Notes: generated from the letters alone by a model not told the origin. Counted from the first letter of the stretch, positions 46,653 to 57,794 are shown. The stretch is DNA of 64,000 nt from Escallonia rubra (GCA_033065855.1 JAVXUO010002564.1:1-64000); one strand, 5' to 3'. Translations and numbers: made by a program.

Positions 46653-48328
46653 AAACCAATAGCCACCCGCCATATCCACAATTTAATCTTTGCTCTCTCT
46701 CCTCATTCTCTGTACACTTCTTTTTCTCTCTCACCCCCATAGCCAACCACCTCGCCCACCCTAAAACGGAAACCCGCCAATTTTTTCCACAACCAACCAT
46801 GATCCGACCCCATTAGATTAAGATGAAAGTCCGCTATCCTTTCATATAGCAGTAACGGTGACGACGATAATAGCACAGTCACCACGACGACGACAAAAGA
46901 TTCTCACAACTGGTGACGCTTCGTCCGTCTTTGGGGCATAGCTGATTCCCGTCATGAAATGTGTTAACTGAAAAAAGTCGAATGGGCAACCATTTACAAC
47001 CCATTTAAACCTGGGGGTTGTTGAGTTATAAAAACAACAGACCCAAAAATGACCCAATTAGTTAATGGGTGGTTTTGGATGGGGGATTTTAGTGGGTTAA
47101 TGGGTTTTGGTTTTGATCGTCACCCATATGGTTAACCAAATTAATCAAGCAATATGTCATTTAGCAATTGCTTGCCGCCATCCACGAAATCCTCTGTAAA
47201 AAACTTCAATGTAACTGAGCTGCAATGAAATTGGTGTGGTTTAGGAAAGGAAAAAAGAAAATATGGAAACATAGTCCAATATTATATGCATAAAGCGCGA
47301 GCATGTGTATCACGCTAACATTGAACTTCCTTAAATATGTCCTTTACTGTCGCTGAAAAGACAAGGTCGAGGTCTCCATCTTCCATATATTGGTGCCTTG
47401 TTGTATATGTAACTTGCTAACTGCAGCATCATTGGCAATATAGATTCCTGTGGTTGCAGGACCACTGAATACGAGAATATCAAAGTACCAAAACTTGATG
47501 GTTCCTATCTAGATCCCTGCTGTGCTTTTGTTTCTTCAAAGTTTTTGTTTTGGCTGCTTGCTGCACTCTCGTTAGGTTTAGATTGCAGTGGCAGTGCCTT
47601 CTTCAAGTGGGGCAGATTTATTTTCGAAAAAGATTTTGTCTACAATTCCGGTAGTAAGAATAGTCTATTAAATGACGCTAAGCATATCTGTTGACATTTT
47701 TGCTGTCATTTTTAATAGCACTTTTTTAGCATTACTGATTAAAAGATATTAAGTATATTTAGCGACCATCATTTGTCGCTACGCTAATGGATCTAGGCTC
47801 TTCCACGTTGCGGCTAAAACTTTTTCTTCATTCTTTGCGGCATAGTCTTTGAGGGTTGATTGACATGCTCCCCAAGAATCTGCTCCTCCTTCCAAAAGTG
47901 GAGATGACTAGTGAATAAAACAAAGACTTTCTGAAGTTCAGAAAAGTTTGTCTATGCTTAAACTTGGATCTTTCTATTCAGTAAAACAGAAGATCTCACA
48001 GCAGGTATGTTTGCCATGATTGATTGCTAAAATACCTCAAACTTAAATCTAAGAGAATTTTAAGGCCAAAATTTGCGCAGTGTAAATCCTTCATGAAAAG
48101 TCTTTCCAATAAATTATGGCTGCCATGTAAATCCTTCCATATATGATTTCTAAATTCTTGGGGAGGCCATGGCCTTCACTCGCCTCTACTGGATCCGTGT
48201 GACTATTCTCTATCGTTAATATCAGCCCAGGAAACGCATCCCAATGAAAGGAACAATAGAAAAAAAAAATCTCAAGCTTCACAAACCATGATTCTAAAAG
48301 TTCTCCACACTAGACTATTCTTACGTTC
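46653..48328. other. Intergenic DNA between CCT7 and the large LINE
   Basis: No gene was recognised. Around 46980-47130 there are many AACCCATT / AATGGGTT words in both orientations, which may be the remains of a small TIR element. Confidence 0.35.
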
Positions 48329-48550
48329 TTCCTTTTCGCTCTTTTTTTTTGGTAGAAAGGCAGAATATCATAGATAACATAAGTGTTTTCCACCCAGAGG
48401 TGGATACAGAAGGCATAGTGCAGTTTTACACACTAGACTCCATCGAGTCTATAATACAAGAGGTTAAGACAAACCAAATATACACAATACACAAAATACG
48501 CACACAAAGCAGAAGAATTAAAGATCTTGTTGCGGCAAAAAGCCATGCAC

Positions 48551-48737
48551 CGGATAAATAGAAGACTATGTAAAGGATGGGAAATTGACGAGGGAATCCT
48601 GTTGACTTGAATGTCTACCATGGAGCATATAGGGGGTACTGTTGTAGATGACAATGGGAATGTTTAGAGGGTAATGAGACTATATCTGTAAATCATTTGT
48701 TTGGTAATACAATTTTGAACTTTCACCAAAAAAAAAA
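48551..48737 (+). mobile_element. Short retroposon (187 bp) with poly(A) and 14-bp TSD
   Basis: The direct repeat AAAAAGCCATGCAC flanks the insert at 48537-48550 and 48738-48751. The insert ends GAACTTTCACC followed by an A run, so it was copied from RNA in + orientation. It could be a SINE or a strongly 5'-truncated LINE; I see no clear pol III A and B boxes, which favours the latter. It interrupts the end of the LINE RNase H domain; joined across one TSD copy the frame reads DWVHGFLPQQDL and a stop. Confidence 0.8.
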
Positions 48738-48965
48738 AAAAAGCCATGCACCCAGTCCTGAAAGACGTTGATACGTGCATGGTAGACAAAAGCAGCTAGT
48801 AATCTAGATTCCTTGAGCTGAGGCGTCGTGGATTTGTCAAAACTAAACTGGTGGAAATCATATAATAAGTAGCAAAAGTCGTACATTATGGGGGCGGTGG
48901 TATCAGGGATGTCCATCGTGTCCGATAGCTGATCAAGCAAAAAATTGGAGTTTGTCAGTAATTTA

Positions 48966-49696
48966 GGGCCCGTTTGACAGGGTTTTTTTTTGCTCTTTTT
49001 TTTTTCCAGTTTTGAAAATTGGAAAAAATAGGAGTTTTTGGTACCACTTTTTTTTTTTCAATTTAAAAAGTGGCATTTTAAATTGTAGAGTAAAAAAAAA
49101 AAGAGGAAAAAGCTCTTTTCGTTTTCACTTTAATTTTTTTTTTGAGACCTCCACCACAACTCACCCACCGCCAGTAGCCACCTCCGGGCGGCGGTGGGCG
49201 GTGGCCACCACCTCCGGCCGCCGACAACCACCACCGGGCGGCAGCCACCTCTGGCCACCACCGTCGGCAGTCACCTCCGACAGCCACCGCCGCCCGACAG
49301 CCATCTCCGGCCGCCTGCAACCACCACCGGCGACAGCCACCGCCGCCCGACAGCCACCGTCGCCTGCCGACAACCACCACCATCGGCATCCACCATCTCC
49401 GCCCGCTGGCAGCCATCTCCGGCCGCCGGCAGCCACCTCCGGCCACCACTCCGGCAGCCACCGCCGACCACCACCATCGCCGACCACCGCTACGCCCTAC
49501 CATTGCCACCGCAAACCACCACAAAAAAAAGTCAAAATAAAAAGGGTTACCAAACACCAAAAAAAAAAAAAACTAAAAAAAAAAGGGGTTATCAAACACC
49601 CAATTGTTTTTGTAAAAAAAAAAAATTTAAGCTGCTTTTTAAAAATTGTTCTTTAAAAACTGAAGACAAAAAAAAAAAGCTCTGTCAAACAGAGCC
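48966..49696. mobile_element. Harbinger-like MITE (731 bp) with TTA TSD
   Basis: The ends are inverted: GGGCCCGTTTGACAGG at the left and CTGTCAAACAGAGCC at the right. TTA flanks both sides (48963-48965 and 49697-49699). Long T runs follow the left end and A runs precede the right end. The core is a CCACCRCC-rich block (49150-49520) that is open in several frames on both strands; these are compositional artefacts, not genes. The 3-bp TTA duplication and GGSCC-type ends fit PIF/Harbinger (Tourist-like) elements. Removing the element with one TTA restores LLHIKLLTNSNFLLDQLSD in the host LINE RNase H domain, which supports the ends exactly. Confidence 0.88.
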
Positions 49697-52600
49697 TTAA
49701 TGTGCAACAATTTGTTTGATTTAGCCCAATAAAAAGCAGTTAGTAACTCTTTAGAGAAGGCAGTCAAGTCATCAAAAGCAAGAAAAGATATTGCCGCGGA
49801 GCCACAATGAAACCCATTCTCTTGGCAGCGTATCCCTAATTCCGCTTTATAAGTGCTTTTGTTGAAACATATATCAATGATCATCTTCATGGGTCTCATC
49901 ACGTCACACTCGCATCGGGTGAGAATAGTTAGCCGCGGATCTGGGAGAGCCAAATCCGTGTAAGTGATAAGATTTGTAGTATTCTTTGGGATCTTTTGTT
50001 TAGAGAAAGCTTCCCTGATATTCTGCGAAAAGCGATTTGATGCCATCAATAACAATGGAAGGCTGGAATGGGGTTTGTCTGAAGATGAGATTATTTCCAT
50101 GAATCCAAATGCACTAGGTGGTGGAGACAATTTGAATGGTTTTGTCCCGTAAAGATTTTCGGCTCGATTGGTTTTAAATCCAAGCAATCAGCCATTCTGT
50201 AAAGGATCTTCCAGCATTTTGGCTGTGAAGACCTGCTAGTCCTCCAAACCAGATTGGTCTCACTGCCGGGCAATCGAAGAATAAATGATCAACGTATTTG
50301 GTATGACTGAGACATATGGGGCATAGATCGGAGTTTGATATTGTGAGACGAAACTGATTTTGGTAGAGAGGAAGCCTATCCCACAGAAGTTGCCATAGGA
50401 AAAAAATAATTTTTGAGGGTAAGGGTAACGACCAAACTTGCCTCCAAGTGTTCGGGTTCAAAGGAGGTGTAGAAGCTTGTAGGCCTCTATTATAGCGGTG
50501 TTCTCTGTTAAGGTGATATAGCAGTCTGTATGCCGAAGCTATTGAGTATTCACCATGCTTTGTTCCCTTCCACACTTGAGTGTCTTCCATTCCGTGTGGA
50601 GAGACATGGATATCGAGGATCTTTGTTGAGATATTAGATGGAAATAAAGAAGTACTCAATCGGGTATTCCATGCCTGATTATGAATGAGGTCTTTAACCC
50701 AGAGCAGCCGATCGTGATTGTTGTTAGGTAAGATGAGGGGGGGGTTAAATCTTCATGCCGAATCCAATCATCATTCCAAATGGAGATATGTGAACCGTTA
50801 CCTACTTGCCATCTCAGACCCTGTGTGATAACGCTGCGGCTTACTAACATTCCACGCCATCCCCAGGAGAAATTACCTCTCATAGGGCAGTTTTGAAAGT
50901 TGGATCTGTAGCAGTATTTCCCTTTAAGAACGCGTGCTGTTAAGCTCTCCAGCTCTTGCATTATCCTCCAGCTTGTTTTGGCTAACAGAGCTCGATTAGA
51001 TAGCCATATGTCCTTAAATCCAAGACCACCCCATAACTTCGGCGCACATAATGCATTCTAACTAATCCAATGTACTGAGTTTGAGCACTCGGCACCAGCC
51101 CACCAAAACTTACACATAATCGAGTTGAGAGCTTTGCATATGCGTTTTGGGAGCAAACAGATCTGTAGGTGGTAGTTTAGGAGCGCCATTAGCATCGAGG
51201 AAATCTGCCCGCTTTATTCAACAGAACTCCTTTCCATCCTGCGCAACGCGCTTGTATTTTCCCTATGAGCTTTTGAAAAAACTGTCGTCGTTTGGTAACG
51301 ATGTCAAGAGAGATGCCCAGATAGGTACCAAAGGAAGTTGAACGATGTAGTCCTATTCCTCGAGTAAGTGAAAGGGTCGTATGTTCATTTGAGTTGGGAC
51401 TGATAGTAATTGACGACTTATTAAGATTAATCTGTTGTCCTGATTCCGTGCAATAACGATCTAAAATGGTCTTTAGGGCTGAGCACGTACTCTCCGAAAC
51501 CTTAATGAAAATCATGATATCATTTGAAAAGGAGAGGTGGTTTAAGGATGGACTGTCCAAACCTGCTTTTAATCCCGGGATTTGGCCCAATGCTTGGGCA
51601 TTTGTGAGGGAAGCCGAAAGAACCTCTGCACATAATACGAAGAGGTAAGGTGACAATGAGTCTCCTTGCCTGAGGCCACAAGTAGGGTAGAATATGCTAG
51701 AGGGGGATCCGTTGACTAGGACTTGATAGGATGTAGTCGACTCGCATTGCATAATGAGTCGAATCAGATGCATGGGAAAATGAACTTTCCTGAGGATAGC
51801 TTCAAGGAAAGACCAGTCCACTCGGTCATAGGCCTTACTCATATCCATTTTGATGGCCCCGAGTATGGCTTTCCCTCTTTTGTTCAGTCGAATCTTGTTT
51901 GAAATCTCTTGAGCTAAAAGCACATTATCTCCAATATGCCTACCTCTGACAAAAGCATTCTGGAATTCAGAGATGAAGGACGGAAGGTGGGGTTTGATCC
52001 GATTTGCAATGGTTTTGGAGATGACCTTGTATATGGTATTACATAAGGAGATGGGTCTGTAATCCTCGGGTTTTATGGGATGGGAACATTTGGGGATAAG
52101 GACGATGAAAGAGTTGTTGACCTCCCGAAGCATATACCCAGATCGTAGGAATGACAGGGCGGTACCTATTATAGGACGATCCATAAACATCCAGCATTTT
52201 TGATAGACAAGAGCGGGGATACCATCAGGTCCTGGTGCTTTTAGTGGTTTTATTCGGAAGAGGGCTAATCTGATTTCCGAAGTCGTGAATGGTCGATCTA
52301 AACTCGTGGTTTGGGATAGTTGGAGCTGTTTATAGAGGGCATTAATGGACGAGAGGTGTCGTCGAGATTAGGGGGTTGATGGACAATAGATCTTGGTAAA
52401 GTAACGCAGGAAGCATCCGGTGATGGCATCATGGGAGGTGTGCATACTTACGTCTTCGTCAGAAATGGTAAGAATTCTATTTTTGTTTCTCAGAATTAAG
52501 GTAGACGCGTGAATTTTTTTTGTATTTCGATCTCCTGTCCGCAACAAATTAATCCTTGATTTTCCCCCCAAAAGATCTCTTCGCATTCTAGAAGCCATTC

Positions 52601-52896
52601 AAGTTTAGTTCTTTCTTTCTTTTCAAGAGCTTGGGCATCCATGTTCGGAACTAAAGATTGGAAATGATTTAACCGTTGAATAGTTTCTGCAATTTGACTG
52701 TTAAGATTTCCAAATTTGCTTTTGTTCCAAGACCTTAAGGCTTTAATCATATCCTTACCATGAGTAATTACCTGAAATAACGGCGATCCATCTATCTGCT
52801 GATGCCAGGCTTCCATAATCACTTCAATTCCTTGTGGATGGTTGAACCATATTGCTTCAAACCGAACGGGACGGCGGATGAACATATCATGTGGTG

Positions 52897-52913
52897 AAGA
52901 GTCTAAGAGTAAG
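52897..52913 (+). repeat. Left TSD of the 1.17-kb retroposon
   Basis: AAGAGTCTAAGAGTAAG; the right copy at 54081-54097 differs at one base (AAGAGTCTACGAGTAAG). Confidence 0.85.
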
Positions 52914-54080
52914 TTATGCAAGAGAGGCCTTCTCTCTAAACAAAATATCCCTCTCCCTTCTTTCTAAACCACCTTCCATAGAAAGCCTCCGCGGCCGCCC
53001 CACCGTGTGATGGCACGCGTGGGGCAAAGGTTCCCTTCTCCGACTTGGTAGGTTAGGTCGTAATTAGATAGGGTTTCAATTGGGATTTGGGAAGTTTTGG
53101 TGAGTTGGACGGCCGTCGGGGTTGCGACATTTTGCCTCCGATCTGACGTGGTCTTCTCTTTTCGCCGGCGATGGTGATCGGTTTGTGTGAAGTTCGGTGT
53201 TGCTGTTCGGGGCTTCGGTGGTTCCTCGTTTTGGGTTGTGGTGGCTAACAGGTGAGTAAGGTTTCTGCCGGATGAGTTGTCCTGATTTCGGAGTCAAGGG
53301 GTTGGGGCTTGGTTGATGGTTCGTTTGATCTTCCTTCGTCGTGTTTGTTGAGTTCGAGCTCCGTTGTTTTGTGATCGAATGGTGAGTCTAGGCTAAGGTT
53401 TCTCTTCTAGGGCTTATTTTTCCCCTTCCCCCTAGTTGATCCCCCTTCCCCCTTGCCCTAGATTGGTCTGCGCTTGTAGATGGTTGAATTATGTGGCTTG
53501 GCCATGTTGCGACGGAGGAGGTTGCAGTAAGTGGTCGGATCTCGGCAGGTGCGATAGGTGGTCTGGGCTCGGCTGAAGATTAGGCATCTTGCGATGGAGA
53601 TTCCGGTGATGCAGGTTAGTGAGGCAGCTTTGGGGTTTATCGGGGCTCGACAGCGGAATGGTGGCCTGAGAAAGTGGGAAATCCGGCGCCGACAAGGGGG
53701 CACGGGGTTCGAGGTGAGCTGCACCCTTAGGGCGGCTGTCAGGTCTGATCGTGGATATCTGGCAGTGCAGTGTATTTGTTATAATTTGTTTGGTTGCTTT
53801 TTTTTGGTTTTCTTGTTAGCTTGTGTTATATTTTTTAGGTTTTTTGCTTTAGTTGGTCTTTTTTGTATCCGTTTGTCTCGGCAAGTTACGATAAATTAGG
53901 CTGAAGTATAAGATATGCTCTGCTTCAGTCTAATTGTAATTTGTTTCGGGCATATAGGTTAGTTGTTGGTTTAGTGTTTTGATAGCGTTTACTGTTATCT
54001 TAATGTCTGTAATATAATTGCTCTGGCCAGGACGACTTGTATAACCTTTTACTGATAATATATTTCTCCTCTTAACCAAA
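52914..54080 (+). mobile_element. Non-autonomous retroposon (1,167 bp) with 17-bp TSD
   Basis: The element lies in + orientation inside the - strand LINE. It starts TTATGCAAGAGAGGCCTTCT, has a GC-rich leader (about 52980-53720) and an AT-rich 3' part, and ends TATTTCTCCTCTTAACC followed by A. The 3' end is like those of the truncated LINEs at 18309 and 46638. No endonuclease, reverse transcriptase or RNase H is present. A 113-residue open frame at 53558-53899 has a Phe-rich tail and resembles nothing I know. Removal with one TSD copy joins the host frame as SSDHAPLLVDSSPHDMFIRR. It is probably an internally deleted LINE or a LINE-dependent passenger. Confidence 0.8.
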
Positions 54081-54097
54081 AAGAGTCTACGAGTAAG
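54081..54097 (+). repeat. Right TSD of the 1.17-kb retroposon
   Basis: AAGAGTCTACGAGTAAG directly after the A tail; it matches 52897-52913 at 16 of 17 positions. Confidence 0.85.
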
Positions 54098-54374
54098 GGA
54101 GCATGATCTGATGATTGTATACCTAAGTTCTTAACAAAGGCCTTGGAAAAACTAGTCACCCATGAGGAATTTGTACAACATCTATTGAGCCGCTCATAAG
54201 TGCCAAATGGACCATCTTGATTATTTGTCCATGTGTAAGCTGGTTCGATCCATTTGATGTCAATAAGGCCGAGCTGTTGCATAAAATCGGAAAGGTATTT
54301 GTGCTGGGTATAGTAAGAAAGTTGGGCCCCATTTTATCAGCTGGACAAAGAACTTGGTTAAAGTCCCCAATGAG

Positions 54375-55001
54375 TAGGGGTGAGCATCAAACCGTTCAAA
54401 CCGATCCGAACCGTTCAAACCGATCAAACCGAACCAATCCAATCCGAACCGTCCAAAGATCTTAACGGTTTGGTTTCACATTTTTCAAACCGACCTTGGT
54501 TCGGTTTGGTTCACGGTTCACATCTTTGAAACCGATTCCAAACCGAACCAAACCGACCTATGATATGTTAATGTATTTTTAGTAACATTATATTGATAAT
54601 TACATATATAAGCAACTCCAAAATAAACAAATCTTGAAAGTTAAAAGAAACAAAAATATTAACAACACTTAAAACACAAAAAATTTGTGACCAATATCTA
54701 GTTTATATTTACTCATTCTTTCTTATTCATCAACGAGAACTTATATATCGAATGAAATAAGATTATATGCAATTTAGAAAAAATATATAACTTCAATTAG
54801 TAGTGTGCAAAGTAACGACCACTTTAAGTGGGCAAACCGATCCAAACCGACTAAACCGAACCGTTTAAACCGACCAAACCGAACCGTCCAAACCGATGAT
54901 GTTTGGTTTGGTTCGGTTCACAAATTTTCAAACCGAGGGGTATCGGTTCGGTTTGCGGTTTGACCCCCAAACCGAACCAAACCGAACCGTGCTCACCCCT
55001 A
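54375..55001. mobile_element. hAT-like non-autonomous element (627 bp) with 8-bp TSD
   Basis: The ends TAGGGGTGAGCA and TGCTCACCCCTA are perfect 12-bp inverted repeats. The duplication CCAATGAG flanks them at 54367-54374 and 55002-55009; eight bases is the hAT length. Both arms are arrays of AACCGAACC / GGTTCGGTTTGG words that can fold on each other, around an AT-rich centre (about 54560-54830). No transposase is encoded. Removal with one TSD restores RLVLIGDFNQVL in the host LINE endonuclease. Confidence 0.9.
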
Positions 55002-55845
55002 CCAATGAGCACCAACCGTAAGCAGATATTCGTGAGTAAACTCAAGAGATACATCCAAGTTTCCTGCCGCTTAGTGAGGTTTGGATGACCATAAATGAAA
55101 CCAGCCATCCAAGGAGGGTTAATGCCAGACTGGAACTCTATCAGAATGATATTTTTATCTGTGAATTTGATCGTGCCAGACACTTCGTTCGTCCAGCCTA
55201 CCCAAAGACCACCTTTAGTGCCAAGGACACCACCGGGGTCCGTTCCGGCGCAAGAAGTGAAGCCTAATTTGAAAATTTTGGACGAGAAAAAATCTAAAGA
55301 TTTTTTGGTTTCGTGTAGAAAGAAACAAGAAGGTTTATGGGCGCGAGCCATTTTAGTCGCTGCTCAAATTATGCGTGCTTGGCCAAGCCCGTGGCAGTTT
55401 CAGTTTAGAATTTTCATTGATGGTGAAGGGGTTGCATAAGGGTAACACCCGAAACCCTCTAAGAGCAATGGTTGAGGACAGAGAAGAAATGAAAATGAAA
55501 GGGATTGTCTCGTACTAACAAAGACCTTTTTTTCCCTTGTAGAACTGGCGATTCAAGGCTAAGACTATATAGGACTGCTCTAGACACTCATACGGGATCA
55601 CAGGCTACAAAAGGCACGCAAGGGAGTCTTCTTCTCTTAATGTGAGAGACAAAGGGGGTGTCACAGTATGAAGATGGAACCACTTGACAAGTAAAATGGC
55701 CAGATAATCGAGATTTTTTTCGGGGCATACTATCACTACCGACATCTAAATGGACACGCCATCATTTTCTTTTACTTTTTTTCTTAAACAGGAAAGGGAA
55801 TAACAAGAAGAATAGCAAGGCATATATACTAGCAGAAGTAAAAAG

Positions 55846-57152
55846 TTATAGTGGTGAGGAACATGTACGTAGAGAAGAAGGATCACAACCATCATACTTC
55901 CGTTTCTTTCCAGATGGTTCTTCAAGAATGTCCCATTTCGCCAATCCAGCTCTTTTAGATCTTGGGGAAGGATGAGATTCAGCTGCTAAATTACCGTTGC
56001 CAGAGAGAAAATGCCAATCTTCTGAGTCAGATTCATCATCAGATATGTCTCCAAAATTTGGGGTAGCAAAGATGGTCCCTCATTTGTGTTGTGTCTTGGA
56101 TTGCGGACTAAATAACACCACCGTTTGATTGGCAGTGGCGTTTTGATTAGAGACAGGTGCCCCGGAGCTGTCCCAAGAAGAAGAGACCTTGTTGGTGATA
56201 ATGAGAGTAATATCTTGTTTCAGTTTAGTAATCCAATATTTGCCCAGAGGAGATTGATCATCCAAACCTCCGTCTACTAGAAGAGGGGAGTTATATATAT
56301 TGAAAATAGAGGGCTTGGTCCACTTGAGGACATGATTCACCAAAGGAAGGCTTGGGTCCAGGTTGTGGTTGAAGATTTGGGGAGCATGCGCATTGATTGT
56401 TCAAACAAGGGATAACCTTCCTAAAAAAAGTTGGATAAAGATTAGGGCCCGGCAAGTGAGCCGTTCTTCGAGATTGCGATTCCACGACTTCCTCAATAGA
56501 CGAATGACATTGTGTGTTTTCGTGACCGATCTTATTTTTGTTGTAGAAGCAGGCTGGGCTTACATTTGTTCTGAACTCCCATATCATCCAGTAAATGTAT
56601 GAAAACAACCGGAAGAAGTGGATCGTCAACGTAGACTTTTACCTTGATACGAAAGTAGTCCGAGAAAGTTGTGCGCCTCTCTGACCAATCTATGGCAAGT
56701 AAAACTCCAGCTGCACGGCTTATTTTTTTGGCCAGATAGTAGTGAAAGTAGTCATTTGGCACATTATGAACTTGCATCCACAAGTCGGCTGACGAAAACT
56801 TCACTGTTTTGTAGATCACATGGGGGAGCCATGGGCGAAATAGTAGAAGAGCCCCAAAAAAGTTCTAAGGACCATGGGTGAGAACAATATATGCATCAGA
56901 AGAAGTTGCAAATTCAAATTGGAAAATGTTAGGCACTTTGGTGACAAGGACAAGACCATCTAAATCCCAACATTCATTCACACGCGCTTGAATCTTCCTT
57001 TGGGAAAAGAATCGGGTATCTTGGAATTTTCCAAGCAGTAGATGATCTTTCCCTTTACGAGTCAGACGCACAAGGTCTTCATTGAGTGGTATCAGACAAG
57101 ACCGCATACCAACAGGGTGGTCCTCTCTGATGTTGCCTTCGGGATGAAACAT
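55846..57152 (-). pseudogene. LINE ORF1 (DUF4283 and zinc-knuckle type), frameshifted
   Basis: ORF1 of plant L1 elements is an RNA-binding protein that packages the element RNA. The N-terminal part (57152-56865) contains LTRKGKDHLLLGKFQDTRFF and VPNIFQFEFATSSDAYIVLT, the DUF4283 pattern. After a frame change it continues as SADLWMQVHNVPNDYFHYYL and DYFRIKVKVYV (56819-56630). A decayed CCHC knuckle, ACFYNKNKIGHENTQC, lies near 56550 and has lost one Cys. The tail is acidic then basic: DISDDESDSEDWHFLSG (56050) and WDILEEPSGKKRKYDG, with a stop at 55848-55846. At least one frameshift makes this a pseudogene. The true start may lie upstream of 57152. Confidence 0.75.
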
Positions 57153-57794
57153 ATTGGACTATAAAGAAGGGTGGGGTAGGCATTATTTAAGCGTAATGCG
57201 GTTCGTCAAAGGTAGTTGAGTTCAATAACTTTAGGATGCTACCTTCAACCACAGGTAGTGCAAGGTCAACTCTAACTCTTTACTGAACTTCGTTATGGTA
57301 GAAAGGTGCACACGCATAAAGGTTTAACATGACAGGTTTGGAGCAACTGTTAATAGGGATGCCATGTTGGGTGGAGAGGAAGTTGCAGGTTCCAGAGATG
57401 TGTGATGGAAAGGTGAACCCAGATCTTGTTGACGATGTGGATCAGGTATCGATGAAAAAGAGGTGGAAAAAGGAGTTAGAAGATATCTTCTAGGTTACTT
57501 GTAGTTATCTGGCTAGAACAGTTGCTGGTTGCTCGGGAAGAAAACAGATGAAAGAAGCTTGAGAGAACAAACGAAGCATAGTGCTCGAGTTCAAAATCTT
57601 GAATATGTATATTAGGAGGATTTTTTGTAGAAGCTCAAGTCTACTGTTTGGAATGCCTTATTTTTGTTTCCTTTTCACTCTAAACAGTTGGATCATGGTA
57701 GAAATACACAATATTTGGGCTTGCTGTACCATCAAGCACACAATGGTCACAACAATAGATGTAGAAGACCAATAAGTTGTAATGGGATAATCCA

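Larger units (their letters stand above)
48518..55417 (-). pseudogene. LINE ORF2: endonuclease, reverse transcriptase, zf-RVT, RNase H
   Basis: ORF2 nicks the target and copies the element RNA. The start at 55417 reads MKILN, stop, NCHGLG, where the normal Trp is now TGA; a second TGA follows before ATKMARAHKPSCFFLHETK. The endonuclease continues through FIYGHPNLTKR, LIGDFNQVL and QSSDHAPLLVDS. The reverse transcriptase (52190-51189, 333 residues open) has PEDYRPISLCNTIYKVISK, AIKMDMSKAYDRVDWSFLEA and CGLRQGDSLSPYLFVLC. Its catalytic box reads LSFSNDIMIF instead of FADD, so the enzyme is dead. It is followed by IWNDDWIRHEDL, the zf-RVT block VDHLFFDCPAVRPIWFGG (about 50280) and RNase H (about 50000-48518), ending PQQDL. 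Three of the four nested insertions interrupt it visibly in frame, and each reading frame closes when one TSD copy is kept. Confidence 0.85.
48343..57667 (-). mobile_element. Near full-length L1-type LINE carrying four nested insertions
   Basis: Read on the - strand, the order is a 5' leader (57667-57153), ORF1 (57152-55846), ORF2 (55417-48518), a 3' UTR and a poly(A) tail (poly(T) on + at 48342-48350). The likely TSD is TTCCTTTTCGCTCT at 48329-48342 and TTCCTTTTCACTCT at 57668-57681. Removing the nested elements leaves about 6.6 kb, a full-length plant L1. The left end is firm because of the tail; the 5' end depends on the imperfect TSD. The insertions are at 48551-48737, 48966-49696, 52914-54080 and 54375-55001. 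Stops in the endonuclease start and a changed reverse transcriptase catalytic motif show that it is inactive. Confidence 0.85.

Noticed and set aside
46021-47130. GGGTTGGGT words at 46020-46100 and AACCCATT words at 46980-47130 as two ends of one TIR element
   Set aside because: The interval would include the LINE 3' end and its TSD, and the two ends do not form clear inverted repeats.
49012-49700. Several long overlapping open frames rich in Pro, Thr, His or Gly, Trp, Arg on both strands
   Set aside because: They arise from the CCACCG-type repeat core of a MITE, which is open in most frames. None has a family signature.
53558-53899. 113-residue open frame in the 1.17-kb retroposon
   Set aside because: Not called as a gene: no similarity and a low-complexity Phe/Val tail; noted only as content of the element.
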